Shown here in pieces: positions 28,583-37,937 of a stretch of DNA of 64,000 nt. The notes below the pieces were generated by a model. It worked only from the letters and a program-made list of their open reading frames with translations, did no database searches and was not told where the DNA came from. The stretch comes from Flavobacterium daemonense (GTDB lineage Bacteria > Bacteroidota > Bacteroidia > Flavobacteriales > Flavobacteriaceae): positions 1 through 64,000 of the forward strand of contig NZ_VJYD01000005.1 in the NCBI RefSeq assembly GCF_007341385.1, read 5' to 3'. The position numbers and the translations under genes were made by a program. Each line of letters begins with the position of its first letter. Position 1 is the stretch's first letter.

Positions 28583-28960
28583 ATGTCAGAAAATGAAATT
28601 TCATATCAAGTTAGGGGAGCAATTTTTAAAGTTTATAATACTCTTGGTCCTGGATTATTAGAATCTATATACGAAAGTGCTCTTTATTATCAATTAAAAA
28701 AAGATGGATTAACAGTCAGCAAGCAAATTGATTTACCAGTCAAATATGATGATGTTTATCTAGATATAACTTTTAGACTAGATATTTTAGTGGAAGATAA
28801 AGTAATCATAGAATTAAAATCAGTAGAAGAGATAAAATCGATTCACTTTAAACAATTAAATACTTATTTAAAATTGACAAATAAGAAACTAGGATTATTA
28901 GTCAATTTCAACTGTTCTAATATTCTTGAAAATATTCATCGCGTAGTTAATAAAATCTAA
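28583..28960 (+). CDS. GxxExxY family protein, inserted in the thi operon
   Basis: A 125-residue protein with the family signature G-L-L-E-S-I-Y (LGPGLLESIYESAL, about 22-35) and a PD-(D/E)xK-like core: Asp in FRLDILVEDK and IIELKS. The family is common in Bacteroidota; function is unknown, though the fold suggests nuclease ancestry. It separates thiG from thiH, genes normally adjacent, and is framed by related short repeats; the right one starts inside its stop codon region. Likely acquired as a small mobile cassette; a thiamine role is unlikely. Confidence 0.88.
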   Translation: MSENEISYQVRGAIFKVYNTLGPGLLESIYESALYYQLKKDGLTVSKQIDLPVKYDDVYLDITFRLDILVEDKVIIELKSVEEIKSIHFKQLNTYLKLTNKKLGLLVNFNCSNILENIHRVVNKI

Positions 28961-28988
28961 TCTGCGTGATCTGCAAAATCTGCGGGAG
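28959..28988. repeat. Right repeat unit of the GxxExxY element
   Basis: AATCTGCGTGATCTGCAAAA continuing to GGGAG, a direct relative of 28495-28524 (differences are mainly C/T changes). Its first two bases are the last two of the TAA stop. Confidence 0.7.
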
Positions 28989-29002
28989 ACAAAATAAAAA
29001 CT

Positions 29003-30115
29003 ATGAAAACATTCAAATCAATTTTTGAGCAATATAATTGGGATGACATTCAAACCAAAATATACCAAACAACATCAAATGATGTCGAGCGAACTTTGGC
29101 AAAAACCAAATACAATCTCGATGATTTTCTGATTTTAATTTCACCTGTTGCGCAAAATTACCTGGAAAAAATGGCCCAAAAATGCCATGAAATCACCAAG
29201 AAACGTTTCGGAAAAACAATCCAAATGTATGCACCATTATATTTAAGCAACGAATGTCAAAACATTTGTACCTATTGCGGATTCAGTTTAGACAATAAAA
29301 TCAAACGAAAAACATTGACTAATGTCGAAATAAAACTCGAAGTTGAAGCTTTAAAAAACAACGGCTTTGATCACGTTTTATTGGTTACAGGCGAAGCGAA
29401 TTATACCGTAAACATCAATTATTTTTTAAATGCAATTAACTTAATAAGAAAAGATTTTTCGATTATTTCGGTTGAAGTACAGCCTCTTTCTACAGAAGAT
29501 TATCAGCGATTGCACGACGCTGGAGTTTATTCCGTTTTGGTTTATCAGGAAACGTATCATCAGGAAGTTTACAAAAAATATCACACGAAAGGCAAGAAAT
29601 CAAATTTTGATTATAGATTAGAAACTCCAGACCGAATAGGAACTGCAGGAATGCATAAAATTGGTTTAGGCGTTTTATTAGGTCTTGAAGATTGGCGAAC
29701 GGACAGCTTTTTCAATGCCTTGCACTTAGATTACCTGCAAAAGAAATATTGGCAGACAAAATATTCCGTTTCATTTCCTCGTCTACGTCCCGCTGAAGGA
29801 ATTATAGAACCTAATTTTATTATGGATGATAAAGATTTAACGCAATTGATTTGTGCGTATCGTTTGTGGAATGAAGATCTCGAAATTTCGATTTCAACTA
29901 GAGAAAACGAGAAATTTAGAAACAATATTATTCCGATTGGCGTTACAAGTATGAGCGCAGGTTCAAAGACAAATCCGGGTGGTTATGTAGTCGATCCACA
30001 ATCTTTGGAACAATTTGAAATCAGTGATGAACGCTCGGCTGAAGAAATTTCAAAAATTATAAAAAATGCCGGCTACGAACCCGTTTGGAAAGATTGGGAC
30101 AAAGTTTATAGTTGA
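29003..30115 (+). CDS. thiH: 2-iminoacetate synthase ThiH
   Basis: A 370-residue radical SAM tyrosine lyase with the cluster motif CQNICTYC (Cys-x3-Cys-x2-Cys, about 85-92), the GEANY segment and MSAGSKTNPGGY near the C-terminus. Supplies dehydroglycine to ThiG. Full length despite the inserted gene upstream. Confidence 0.96.
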   Translation: MKTFKSIFEQYNWDDIQTKIYQTTSNDVERTLAKTKYNLDDFLILISPVAQNYLEKMAQKCHEITKKRFGKTIQMYAPLYLSNECQNICTYCGFSLDNKIKRKTLTNVEIKLEVEALKNNGFDHVLLVTGEANYTVNINYFLNAINLIRKDFSIISVEVQPLSTEDYQRLHDAGVYSVLVYQETYHQEVYKKYHTKGKKSNFDYRLETPDRIGTAGMHKIGLGVLLGLEDWRTDSFFNALHLDYLQKKYWQTKYSVSFPRLRPAEGIIEPNFIMDDKDLTQLICAYRLWNEDLEISISTRENEKFRNNIIPIGVTSMSAGSKTNPGGYVVDPQSLEQFEISDERSAEEISKIIKNAGYEPVWKDWDKVYS

Positions 30116-30118
30116 AAT

Positions 30119-30153
30119 GTTTCAGGTTTCAGGTTTCAGGTTTCAGGTTTGAA
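30119..30153. repeat. GTTTCAG tandem repeat
   Basis: Four head-to-tail copies of the 7-mer GTTTCAG between thiH and thiF. Simple-sequence repeat, prone to copy-number change. Confidence 0.8.
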
Positions 30154-30191
30154 AACTTAACATTTTACAATTCACAATTCACAATTAATAA

Positions 30192-30902
30192 ATGAGCATT
30201 ATCAAAGAATTCCTTCGTTACAACAGACAAACTATTCTTCCTGAAATTGGCGATGAAGGTCAGGAAAAACTAAAAAAAGCCCGAGTTTTAGTAATTGGAG
30301 CCGGAGGTTTAGGTTGTCCGATTTTACAATATATTGCCACTGCCGGCGTTGGTTTTATCGGAATTATGGATTTTGATACTATCGAAATTCATAACCTTCA
30401 TAGACAGATTTTATATACCGAAAACGAAATTGGTCAGCAAAAATCTATTGTGGCAAAAGAGGTTGTTACAAAATTAAATCCGCTTATTGAAGCTGAAGCG
30501 ATTACTGAAAAATTGACTTCAGAAAATGCTTTGCAAATTATTACGCAATATGATATTATTGTTGATGGTTCAGATAATTTTTCAACCCGTTATCTGATTA
30601 ACGATACTTGTGTTCTGTTAAATAAACCTTTGGTTTACGGCAGTATTTTGAGATTTGAAGGACAAATTGCGATTTTTAATCATAACGGAAGCAAAAATCT
30701 TAGAGATTTATTTCCAGAAATGCCAGATCCAAAAGATGTTCCAAATTGCAATTTAAATGGCGTCCTGGGAACGTTACCGGGAATTATAGGAAATATGATG
30801 GCGCACGAAACGCTGAAACTAATTCTGGAATTACCAACATCAAAAAATGAACTTATAATTTTTAATACATTAAATTGGAATTTTACAAAACTGAATTTTT
30901 AA
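30192..30902 (+). CDS. thiF: ThiF/MoeB-type adenylyltransferase, zinc-less
   Basis: A 236-residue E1-like enzyme with the nucleotide loop GAGGLGCP, acidic DFDTIEIHNLHRQILY and DGSDNFSTRYLIND. The conserved Cys in PNCNLNGVLGTLPG is present. The two CxxC zinc pairs of E. coli MoeB/ThiF are missing (the first would be near RDLFPEMP). Last gene of the cluster, so activation of ThiS is the likely job. Confidence 0.9.
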   Translation: MSIIKEFLRYNRQTILPEIGDEGQEKLKKARVLVIGAGGLGCPILQYIATAGVGFIGIMDFDTIEIHNLHRQILYTENEIGQQKSIVAKEVVTKLNPLIEAEAITEKLTSENALQIITQYDIIVDGSDNFSTRYLINDTCVLLNKPLVYGSILRFEGQIAIFNHNGSKNLRDLFPEMPDPKDVPNCNLNGVLGTLPGIIGNMMAHETLKLILELPTSKNELIIFNTLNWNFTKLNF

Positions 30903-31020
30903 GTAAGAAAATTATTTTGAAAAATTGAGGAAACTTACGACTAATTACTTTTTTACTTGATTTAATTTATTAATATTGTGATTAATTTTTCGAAAAAGAG
31001 CCCTCAAATTATATTCTTAA

Positions 31021-32907
31021 ATGATTAAAAAATTACAAATTCTCTTTCCATTCTTTTTTCTAGTTTTCTACATAGGTAAAGCGCAAAGCACAAAATTAAA
31101 CTCGTATATAGCTGAAAAAAGAGATTCTTACGAAATAACTGTAAAGAACAATCTTCCTTCAATTATTCTTTCTTCAGCAGAAAAAAAATGGATTGGCGAT
31201 AAGGATGATAAATCAATTTTAGGAAATAGAATAAACTATGTCGATTCTTTTGAGAGAGTTTTTGATATCGAAGCCTATAGTATTTCTCCAAATAATAAAA
31301 AACAAAAAGTTGCATATATTGGAACGGGAGATCGCGAAATTGGCGAAGTCTTTGTTCACGATATGAAATTCAGATATTATAATTTCTCAGATCTTGAGGA
31401 AGGTTCTCAAACCTATTCATTTTATAAGAAAGAATTTAAAAAACCGCAGTTTTTAGAAAGTTATTATTTCAAAGATTACCTTGAATGCAAATCATCCAAA
31501 GTTGTTTTGAAAGTTTCAAAAGATGTCGAAATTGGATACATTATTCAAGGAAACACCAACAATGAAAACATCGAATTTCTAAAAGAAACCGAAGGTGACT
31601 TTACCGTTTATTCTTGGCAAATGTTAAACATAAAAAAGGAAGAAAAAGAAATCAATTCACCAGGTTTCTCCTATTTCAGTCCACATTTAATTTTTTTCAT
31701 TAAAAACTACAAAAACGCTTCGGGCATTCAAAATGTGGTGGGAAGCGTAGATAATCTTTATCGTTTTTACGCTGAAACAATTAAAGATATTAATAAGCAA
31801 GACCAAACGCAAGTAAAAGAAAAAACTGAAGAATTAATTACAGGACTAACAACCGATTATGACAAAGCAAAAGCTGTTTTTGATTATGTTCAAAGCAAAA
31901 TAAACTATGTTGCTTTTGAAGACGGAATGGGCGGTTATGTTCCGAGAGAAGCGGCATCTGTATTGCAAAAAAAATATGGCGATTGCAAAGACATGGCTAA
32001 TTTATTAAACGAAATGTTGCATTACGCTGGTATCGAATCTAACATTGCATGGATTGGAACCCGTCAAAATAATTATACATATGAAAATATCCCAAGTCCA
32101 ATTGTTGACAACCATATGATTACGGTTGCCAAAATTAATAACAAAGATATATTTTTGGATGCAACGGGTCGTTATTCTTTGTTTCCAAATGCAACTCCTT
32201 TTATTCAAGGAAAGGAAGCTTTGGTAAGAGTAGACGATGAAAAATACAGAATCATCACGGTTCCAATTATTGCTTCTGATGACAATAAAACAGAGGGCAA
32301 ATTCAAAATAAAATTCGATTCGGATGTACTAGTTGGGCAGACAAATTTAAATTTAAATGGATTTTTTAAAACGCAGTTCCTGAGCAGTTATAAAGAAACC
32401 ACCGATAAGGACGAAATGCTTAGAAATTATTTTGCATTCTTTATCCAAAATATCAAAACAACGAATTTTGAAATTAAAAATGATAATTTATCTCAAAGTC
32501 CGCTTGAAATTCAGTATCAATTTGCATTGGATAAATGGATAAAGAAAACAGAGAATCAGTTACTTTTTAAACCAATTTTATTTTTCCCTTATTCTGACGC
32601 AAGAATTAATGTTGAAAAAAGAAAAACCCCAGTCGAAAACAGTTTTAATAAATCATATGCTTTTGAATATGACTTTTCAATTCCAGAAGGATATTCAATA
32701 GATTATTTGCCAGAAAATTTTAATTTCACAAATGACTTTTTCACAGCAAGTATAACTTATAAAAAAGTCAACAGTACCATTGTTATAAATCAAAAAATGG
32801 CTATGAATACATTGCTTGTAGAGAAAAATAATTTCGAAACATGGAACACGGCAATCAAAAACATTACGAAACAGTACAACCAAAATATTATTCTTGTAAA
32901 AAAATGA
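31021..32907 (+). CDS. DUF3857/transglutaminase-like secreted protein, catalytic
   Basis: A 628-residue protein with signal peptide (ending KAQS), an N-terminal DUF3857 beta domain, and a central transglutaminase-like core with a complete triad: Cys in KKYGDCKDMANLL (about 322), His in DNHMITV (about 361) and Asp in FLDATGRYS (about 379). A C-terminal beta domain follows. Could be a peptidase or cross-linking enzyme at the periplasm or surface. ATGA overlap couples it to a related gene without the triad. Confidence 0.87.
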   Translation: MIKKLQILFPFFFLVFYIGKAQSTKLNSYIAEKRDSYEITVKNNLPSIILSSAEKKWIGDKDDKSILGNRINYVDSFERVFDIEAYSISPNNKKQKVAYIGTGDREIGEVFVHDMKFRYYNFSDLEEGSQTYSFYKKEFKKPQFLESYYFKDYLECKSSKVVLKVSKDVEIGYIIQGNTNNENIEFLKETEGDFTVYSWQMLNIKKEEKEINSPGFSYFSPHLIFFIKNYKNASGIQNVVGSVDNLYRFYAETIKDINKQDQTQVKEKTEELITGLTTDYDKAKAVFDYVQSKINYVAFEDGMGGYVPREAASVLQKKYGDCKDMANLLNEMLHYAGIESNIAWIGTRQNNYTYENIPSPIVDNHMITVAKINNKDIFLDATGRYSLFPNATPFIQGKEALVRVDDEKYRIITVPIIASDDNKTEGKFKIKFDSDVLVGQTNLNLNGFFKTQFLSSYKETTDKDEMLRNYFAFFIQNIKTTNFEIKNDNLSQSPLEIQYQFALDKWIKKTENQLLFKPILFFPYSDARINVEKRKTPVENSFNKSYAFEYDFSIPEGYSIDYLPENFNFTNDFFTASITYKKVNSTIVINQKMAMNTLLVEKNNFETWNTAIKNITKQYNQNIILVKK

Positions 32908-34796
32908 AAAAACTATTTTTTTTAATCGCCATATTGCTTACCCAAATTTCATTCTCGCAGGAAGAAGAAGTGAAAAATTACAAATGGGATGATATTCCTA
33001 ATTTTAAAGAAGTTCCAACTGAATTTGCAACTTATCCTGCTATTGTTTTAAAAGATTATAGACTTTATGAAAATAAGGTTGGCGGCTACACATATAAAGC
33101 CTTCATTGTAAAACATCAAGCCATAAAAATTTTATCAGAAACCGGAATTAATGAATACAATAAAGTAGCGATAAATAATCGTTATGTTAGAGATTACAGA
33201 GATTTAAAAGTTCGTGTTATTAAACCTGATGGAAAAATTGAAGAACTACCAAAAGAAAAAATTATAGAAAAACAAGGAAACAGCGAAAAGCAGTTTGTTT
33301 TTGAAGGCGTCGAAAAAGGCGATATAATTGAATATTATTATGTGATTAAAGATTTTCCAGACTTTAACGGTTGCGAGTATTTCCAAAGAGATATTCCGGT
33401 TCTGGATGCTAAATTTCAAATCAACAAAATTGCACAGGCTCAAACTTATACAGCTGGCTATAATGGAATGAAAAATGAGAGCAAAGGCAAAATCACAATT
33501 TATACCGCATCAAATTTACCTGCTTATAAATTTGAAAGAAACGCTACAAATAAGGCAAATCTTGCCAAGGTTTACTATTTCCTAGATACCTCTAAAACAT
33601 ACGACTATATAAACTATTACAATTCCCTATATAATTTTGCCGATGGCGTAAGTGCAAAATCAATGATTAAAGGTTTTGTAGAAGAGTATAAGCTAAATGA
33701 TCCTGCAATTTCAACGGATGAGAAAATAAAAATCATTGATATATTTTTAAAAGAAAATATCGAAATTGACAAACAGTACGTCTATAAAAAAGCAATTGAA
33801 ACCAAAAAAATGACACCAAACATGGTTTTATACTTCTATAAAGACGTTTTGGATTATCTTAAAATTAAATATCAGTTTACGGCTTCTACCGATAAATTTG
33901 ATGATAAATTTGACAAGGAAAATGCTATTCCTGCTGCTTTGTCAGAGATTTTGATTTACATTCCGGAAACAAAAAAATACCTTGCTCCTTTCCAATTTTG
34001 GATGCCGTATGGTCAGCCAAACGCTCTTTCTGTAAACAATGATGCTGTTTATTTTAATCAAGAACCTAAACAGCAGGTTACTTATGAATTCAAGAAAATT
34101 GAAAATGTTTCCATAAATGATAATATAACTGAAGAAACAAGCAATATTACGATCGATGATGATATGGAAACGATTTTAGTAAATAAAAAGAGTGCCTTTA
34201 TGGGATATCTTGCCTCTTATTACAGATATATGGTAAAGTATATTCCTCAGGAAAAAATCAACGATTTTGTTAAGAATAACACTTTCAATGAAGTTGATGT
34301 CGAGGTTCAAAAATATGCTTTTGAAAATAAAGAATATAAAAACAATTATGATCCTGAAAAACCTTTTACAATCAATACAGATATAAAAGTAAAAGAATCA
34401 TGGATAGAAAATGCAGGAAAGAACAACTTAATTGCGGTTGGAAAAGTTCTAGGAAAACAAACCAGCTTACATCAAGAAACTAATAGAATAAATCCAATCG
34501 TATTGTCTTATCCTAAGAAAAACATAAACTATATCAACTTAAATATTCCAACTGGCTACAGCATAAAAAATGTTGATAATTTAGTTTTTAATAAAGAAGT
34601 GAAAAACTATAAAAATGAAGTTATAGGTTCTTTTAAATCAAGCGCAAAAATTGAAGGAAATATTGTTAAAATAACAACTGAAGAAATTTATAACTTCACC
34701 TATTTAGAAAAAGAAAAATATGGTGAATATAGAGATTTAGTCAATGCTGTCTATGATTTCAATAATGCTTCGCTGCTTTTAGTCAGAGTTAATTAA
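32904..34796 (+). CDS. DUF3857 protein with degenerate transglutaminase core
   Basis: A 630-residue protein with signal peptide (MKKLFFLIAILLTQISFS). Start at ATG 32904 overlapping the previous stop (ATGA). DUF3857-type N-terminal part (YKWDDIPNF, EYYYVIKDFPDF), but the equivalent of the transglutaminase core has no GxCxD, His or Asp motif (MVLYFYKDVLDYLKIKY instead). It looks like a pseudoenzyme partner of the preceding protein. Converges on the MOSC gene with 8 nt overlap. Confidence 0.82.
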   Translation: MKKLFFLIAILLTQISFSQEEEVKNYKWDDIPNFKEVPTEFATYPAIVLKDYRLYENKVGGYTYKAFIVKHQAIKILSETGINEYNKVAINNRYVRDYRDLKVRVIKPDGKIEELPKEKIIEKQGNSEKQFVFEGVEKGDIIEYYYVIKDFPDFNGCEYFQRDIPVLDAKFQINKIAQAQTYTAGYNGMKNESKGKITIYTASNLPAYKFERNATNKANLAKVYYFLDTSKTYDYINYYNSLYNFADGVSAKSMIKGFVEEYKLNDPAISTDEKIKIIDIFLKENIEIDKQYVYKKAIETKKMTPNMVLYFYKDVLDYLKIKYQFTASTDKFDDKFDKENAIPAALSEILIYIPETKKYLAPFQFWMPYGQPNALSVNNDAVYFNQEPKQQVTYEFKKIENVSINDNITEETSNITIDDDMETILVNKKSAFMGYLASYYRYMVKYIPQEKINDFVKNNTFNEVDVEVQKYAFENKEYKNNYDPEKPFTINTDIKVKESWIENAGKNNLIAVGKVLGKQTSLHQETNRINPIVLSYPKKNINYINLNIPTGYSIKNVDNLVFNKEVKNYKNEVIGSFKSSAKIEGNIVKITTEEIYNFTYLEKEKYGEYRDLVNAVYDFNNASLLLVRVN

Positions 34797-35589
34797 TAAA
34801 TACAATCTCGTCACCAATAGTTATTAATCCAGAATTCAAACTCACAATATTAGTTCCAAACAAAACCGAGTTATCGACATTTCTATACTTGCTTAAAGTT
34901 TTCAAAGGCTCTTTTTTAAGGCGCCCGTTTTCTGGATCATTGTTGACCATAACACATCGTCCGCAAGGTTTTATGTTTTTAAACTGAACTTCTCCTATTG
35001 CAAAAGTCTTAAAATCATCTTCCTCGTGAGGATTTTCAGTGCTTATTACAATATTTGGGCGAAATCTTTTTATGGTAATTTTTTCGTCCAATTTATCATT
35101 CAAAAAATCTAGACTTTTCGATCCAATCAATAAATAAGGATAACCGTCTGCCAAACTCACATTGAAAGTTTCTTTTAATCTGGAACTTTCATGTTTGCGA
35201 GCTCCATTTTTTAATATTTTGACTAATTTACACTCGAAACCTAAATGTTGGCTGAACCATTTTGACGTTTCATGATTTACCTCAACAACCTCACTTTTGT
35301 CATCCCAAACATTTACAGCAATCGAATTTCCTAATTGCTCATCTATAAAAAATTCATGCTTTTGATCCTGAAACGTAATACTTATTTTTCCATCTAAAAT
35401 TTGTGGATAAAACTGGCTCATTATGCGATGTTCTCTTTGCGTCAGCATTTGATTTTCGGCATCAATCAACATCCATCTTCGGTCGTTTTCAAAACCCATT
35501 TCTTCGGCTAGAGCAGATTCACAACTGATTCCTGCTAAGCTTTTTATCGGATAAATATAAATTTCTTTTACAACATGAATTGTACTCAT
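34789..35589 (-). CDS. MOSC domain protein (mARC-like)
   Basis: A 266-residue protein with N-terminal beta-barrel (IYIYPIKSLAGISCESA) and C-terminal MOSC domain with conserved Cys in KPCGRCVMVNNDP, the expected molybdopterin-binding position. The family includes mARC and YcbX reductases of N-hydroxylated compounds. No C-terminal ferredoxin domain. Two nt after aat, same operon. Confidence 0.88.
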   Translation of the reverse strand: MSTIHVVKEIYIYPIKSLAGISCESALAEEMGFENDRRWMLIDAENQMLTQREHRIMSQFYPQILDGKISITFQDQKHEFFIDEQLGNSIAVNVWDDKSEVVEVNHETSKWFSQHLGFECKLVKILKNGARKHESSRLKETFNVSLADGYPYLLIGSKSLDFLNDKLDEKITIKRFRPNIVISTENPHEEDDFKTFAIGEVQFKNIKPCGRCVMVNNDPENGRLKKEPLKTLSKYRNVDNSVLFGTNIVSLNSGLITIGDEIVFIN

Positions 35590-35591
35590 TT

Positions 35592-36236
35592 TTATTTGCT
35601 TTTTAAAATGGACATAAATTCTTCGCGATCAATTTCGCGACAGCCGAGACTTTCTAAATGCGGATTATAAACCTGACAGTCTAGCAATTTGTAATTTTCC
35701 TTTTGCAAATATAAAGCTAAAGCAATAAAAGCGACCTTTGAAGCATTTGAAACTTTAGAAAACATACTTTCACCGCAAAAAACAGTTCCTTTTCCCAGAT
35801 CAATTCCGTAGAGGCCACCAACCAACTTTTCGTCCTGCCAAACCTCAACCGATTTTGCAATTCCTTCTTCATTTAGTTTGCAATAGGCATCGATCATTTC
35901 GTTGGAAATCCAAGTTCCGCTTTGTCCATCGCGTTTTATCTGCTGACAATTCGAAATAACTTCTTTGAAATTTTTATTGTAAGTCACCTTAAACATTTTC
36001 CGATTCAGAATATTTCGCATGCTTTTAGATATTACCAATTCATCAAAAAACAAAACCATTCGAGGATCTGGCGCCCACCAAAGAATTGGTTCTCCTTCAT
36101 TAAACCATGGAAAGATGCCACTATTATAAGCTAATTTCAATCGGTTTGGATTTAAGTCACCGCCAACGGCTAGAATTCCTTCTTCATCGGCTTCTGAAAC
36201 GGGCGGGAAAAATAAATCTTTTAATAAGTAATACAT
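35592..36236 (-). CDS. aat: Leucyl/phenylalanyl-tRNA-protein transferase
   Basis: A 214-residue Aat: FFPPVSEADEEGILAVGGDL, YNSGIFPWFNEGEPILWWAP and CQVYNPHLESLGCREI are diagnostic. Adds Leu or Phe to N-terminal Lys/Arg for N-end rule degradation. First gene of a two-gene unit with the MOSC protein. Confidence 0.96.
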   Translation of the reverse strand: MYYLLKDLFFPPVSEADEEGILAVGGDLNPNRLKLAYNSGIFPWFNEGEPILWWAPDPRMVLFFDELVISKSMRNILNRKMFKVTYNKNFKEVISNCQQIKRDGQSGTWISNEMIDAYCKLNEEGIAKSVEVWQDEKLVGGLYGIDLGKGTVFCGESMFSKVSNASKVAFIALALYLQKENYKLLDCQVYNPHLESLGCREIDREEFMSILKSK

Positions 36237-36277
36237 TTTTTAAAAATCAAATTTTAAATTCCAAATTCCACAATCTT

Positions 36278-36377
36278 GTCATTTCGACGAAGGAGAAATC
36301 ACACTAGAAACTCCGCACAGAACATCGTCAATCTTTGTCGAATCCCTTGTGTGATTTCTCCTTTCAGTCGAAATGAC
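36278..36377. repeat. REP-like inverted repeat (TTTCGACGAAGGAGAAATC type)
   Basis: Arms 36278-36305 and 36349-36377 are inverted copies of GTCATTTCGACGAAGGAGAA with a small insertion in the right arm. A second copy is nested within 57864-58060. Fills the gap between aat and the DUF3127 gene, with AAATTCCAAACTCCAAA repeats next to it (36436-36478). Confidence 0.75.
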
Positions 36378-36498
36378 AAACAATGTGTAAAACCTCATCT
36401 ATACAAGTGACGAAACAAACTCAAAAACAAAATTCCAAACTCCAAATTCAAGTTAATGAATTGGAATTTGGAATTTTTATATCAGAATTTCTAATTTC

Positions 36499-36870
36499 TT
36501 AGAACGGTAAATCGTCTGGTTCGTCTTCGTTAATGCTAGCTGCAGGTGCAAATGTTTCAGCTGCTGGCATTGGAGCTCCTTGTGCTGGCGCTTCTGGAGC
36601 TAATCTTTCGATTCTCCAACCTTGAATACTGTTAAAATATCTAGTTTCACCTTGTGGGTTAACCCATTCTCTTCCTCTTAAATTGATAGAAACTTTTACT
36701 GCTTCACCTAGTTTATAGCTGCTTAATAAATCGCATTTATCTTGTGTAAATTCGATTAAAATGTGCTGTGGATACTGCTCATCTGTAGTTACTACTAATT
36801 CTCTTTTTTTGAATGAAGCACTAACTTGCTGCTCAGGATTTACCACTTTTACTTTTCCTATAACTTCCAT
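36499..36870 (-). CDS. DUF3127 OB-fold protein with SSB-like acidic tip
   Basis: A 123-residue protein. The folded part (1-92, VIGKVKVVNPEQQVSASFKKRELVV... to GWRIERL) is a DUF3127 domain, beta-rich and OB-like. A Pro/Ala-rich linker then leads to DEPDDLPF at the C-terminus, resembling the DDDIPF tip that SSB uses to recruit partners. A nucleic-acid or SSB-partner competing role is inference. Same strand and 31 nt after the flavin reductase gene. Confidence 0.85.
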   Translation of the reverse strand: MEVIGKVKVVNPEQQVSASFKKRELVVTTDEQYPQHILIEFTQDKCDLLSSYKLGEAVKVSINLRGREWVNPQGETRYFNSIQGWRIERLAPEAPAQGAPMPAAETFAPAASINEDEPDDLPF

Positions 36871-36901
36871 CTTCGTCTATAATTAATTATTGTTTCTATT
36901 C

Positions 36902-37777
36902 TTATTTTTTAGCTAAAAGCACTTTCCAAGCCGATTCAATATCATCATTATTCAGATATTTTTTGGCTTCTAAATGTATTTTTTCTTGGTCATCTGAGCT
37001 TAAAACTCCTTTCACAGAAAAATTTTCTTTCACAAATATACTAACTTCTTCCATTGTAGGCAAGGCTTCTATATTTCCTAATTTTCCTAAATCATTTCCA
37101 GTAAAAACGGGACTTTCCTTGATAAAATTCGGAATTGCATCTACGCCTACGCCAAGGGTTGTAAGCGGTTTTGGTACTTCAAAAAGTCCTTGATTAGATC
37201 TTGAATACCAATCTTTTCCTAACCTTGAAACCAAATCAATTTTATGCTGATCGATTGCTCCATTTTCATCTAAAATTGATTCATGGATATGCATTTTTAC
37301 TACTTCACATAAAACCAAATTACCTGCTCCGCCTTCTGTTCCTAACGGAATAATCTGCGTTATCTTGCATTCAAACTGCACCGGAGATTCTTTTACACGA
37401 TACGGCTTTACCAGATCTGACGGAATCTGCGTTAATCCTGCTTTTATAAATTCGTTTACATCCTCGGCATATTCTGTACTTGCTAAAGATGTTTGCTGCA
37501 CCATATCATAATTAACCACATTAATTACAACTTCACGCGTTGCTTCGGCATTAATCAAAGTGTGTTTTACGGTATTGTCGCGGACTCTTCTAGCGGGTGA
37601 AAAAATCAAAATTGGCGGATTGGCACTAAACACATTAAAGAAACTGAAAGGCGACAAATTCGGAATTCCTTTTTCGCTGATTGTACTCGCAAATGCAATT
37701 GGACGCGGTCCTACTGAACTTTGCAGATAACCGTGCAATTTTGCCGTTGGTATCTCTTTTGGATCGATGCTAATCAT
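36902..37777 (-). CDS. Flavin reductase-like (split-barrel FMN) protein
   Basis: A 291-residue protein with FMN-binding split barrel: VGPRPIAFASTISEKG, NLSPFSFFNVFSANPP and SRLGKDWYSR. ATG 37777 is chosen because the 50 residues upstream in the ORF are unlike the family and the -7 element lies within them. Likely an FMN-dependent oxidoreductase; substrate unknown. Confidence 0.88.
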   Translation of the reverse strand: MISIDPKEIPTAKLHGYLQSSVGPRPIAFASTISEKGIPNLSPFSFFNVFSANPPILIFSPARRVRDNTVKHTLINAEATREVVINVVNYDMVQQTSLASTEYAEDVNEFIKAGLTQIPSDLVKPYRVKESPVQFECKITQIIPLGTEGGAGNLVLCEVVKMHIHESILDENGAIDQHKIDLVSRLGKDWYSRSNQGLFEVPKPLTTLGVGVDAIPNFIKESPVFTGNDLGKLGNIEALPTMEEVSIFVKENFSVKGVLSSDDQEKIHLEAKKYLNNDDIESAWKVLLAKK

Positions 37778-37814
37778 AATTTTTCTTTTTAACCAAACCT
37801 CATTTTGGTAACTG

Positions 37815-37842
37815 CAAAAGTATAGAAATGGTTTAATCCAAA
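37815..37842 (-). promoter_or_regulatory. Candidate promoter of flavin reductase gene
   Basis: TACTTTTG (37815-37822, minus) with TTTG 16 nt upstream (37839-37842), slightly short spacing. Confidence 0.4.
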
Positions 37843-37937
37843 GAAATTCTTTCAGACATAAAAACAAAAAATCTTTGAAGAAATGCAAAATATAAAATGC
37901 GTTTATTTCGTTATATTTATACCTCAAAAATTAATTT

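Noticed and set aside
28583..28960. GxxExxY gene as a thiamine gene
   Set aside because: Family signature and PD-(D/E)xK-like core have no link to thiazole chemistry, and repeats flank it; treated as an insertion.
30119..30153. GTTTCAG repeats as a possible CRISPR array
   Set aside because: Seven-base units are head to tail without spacers and there are no cas genes; a simple tandem repeat.
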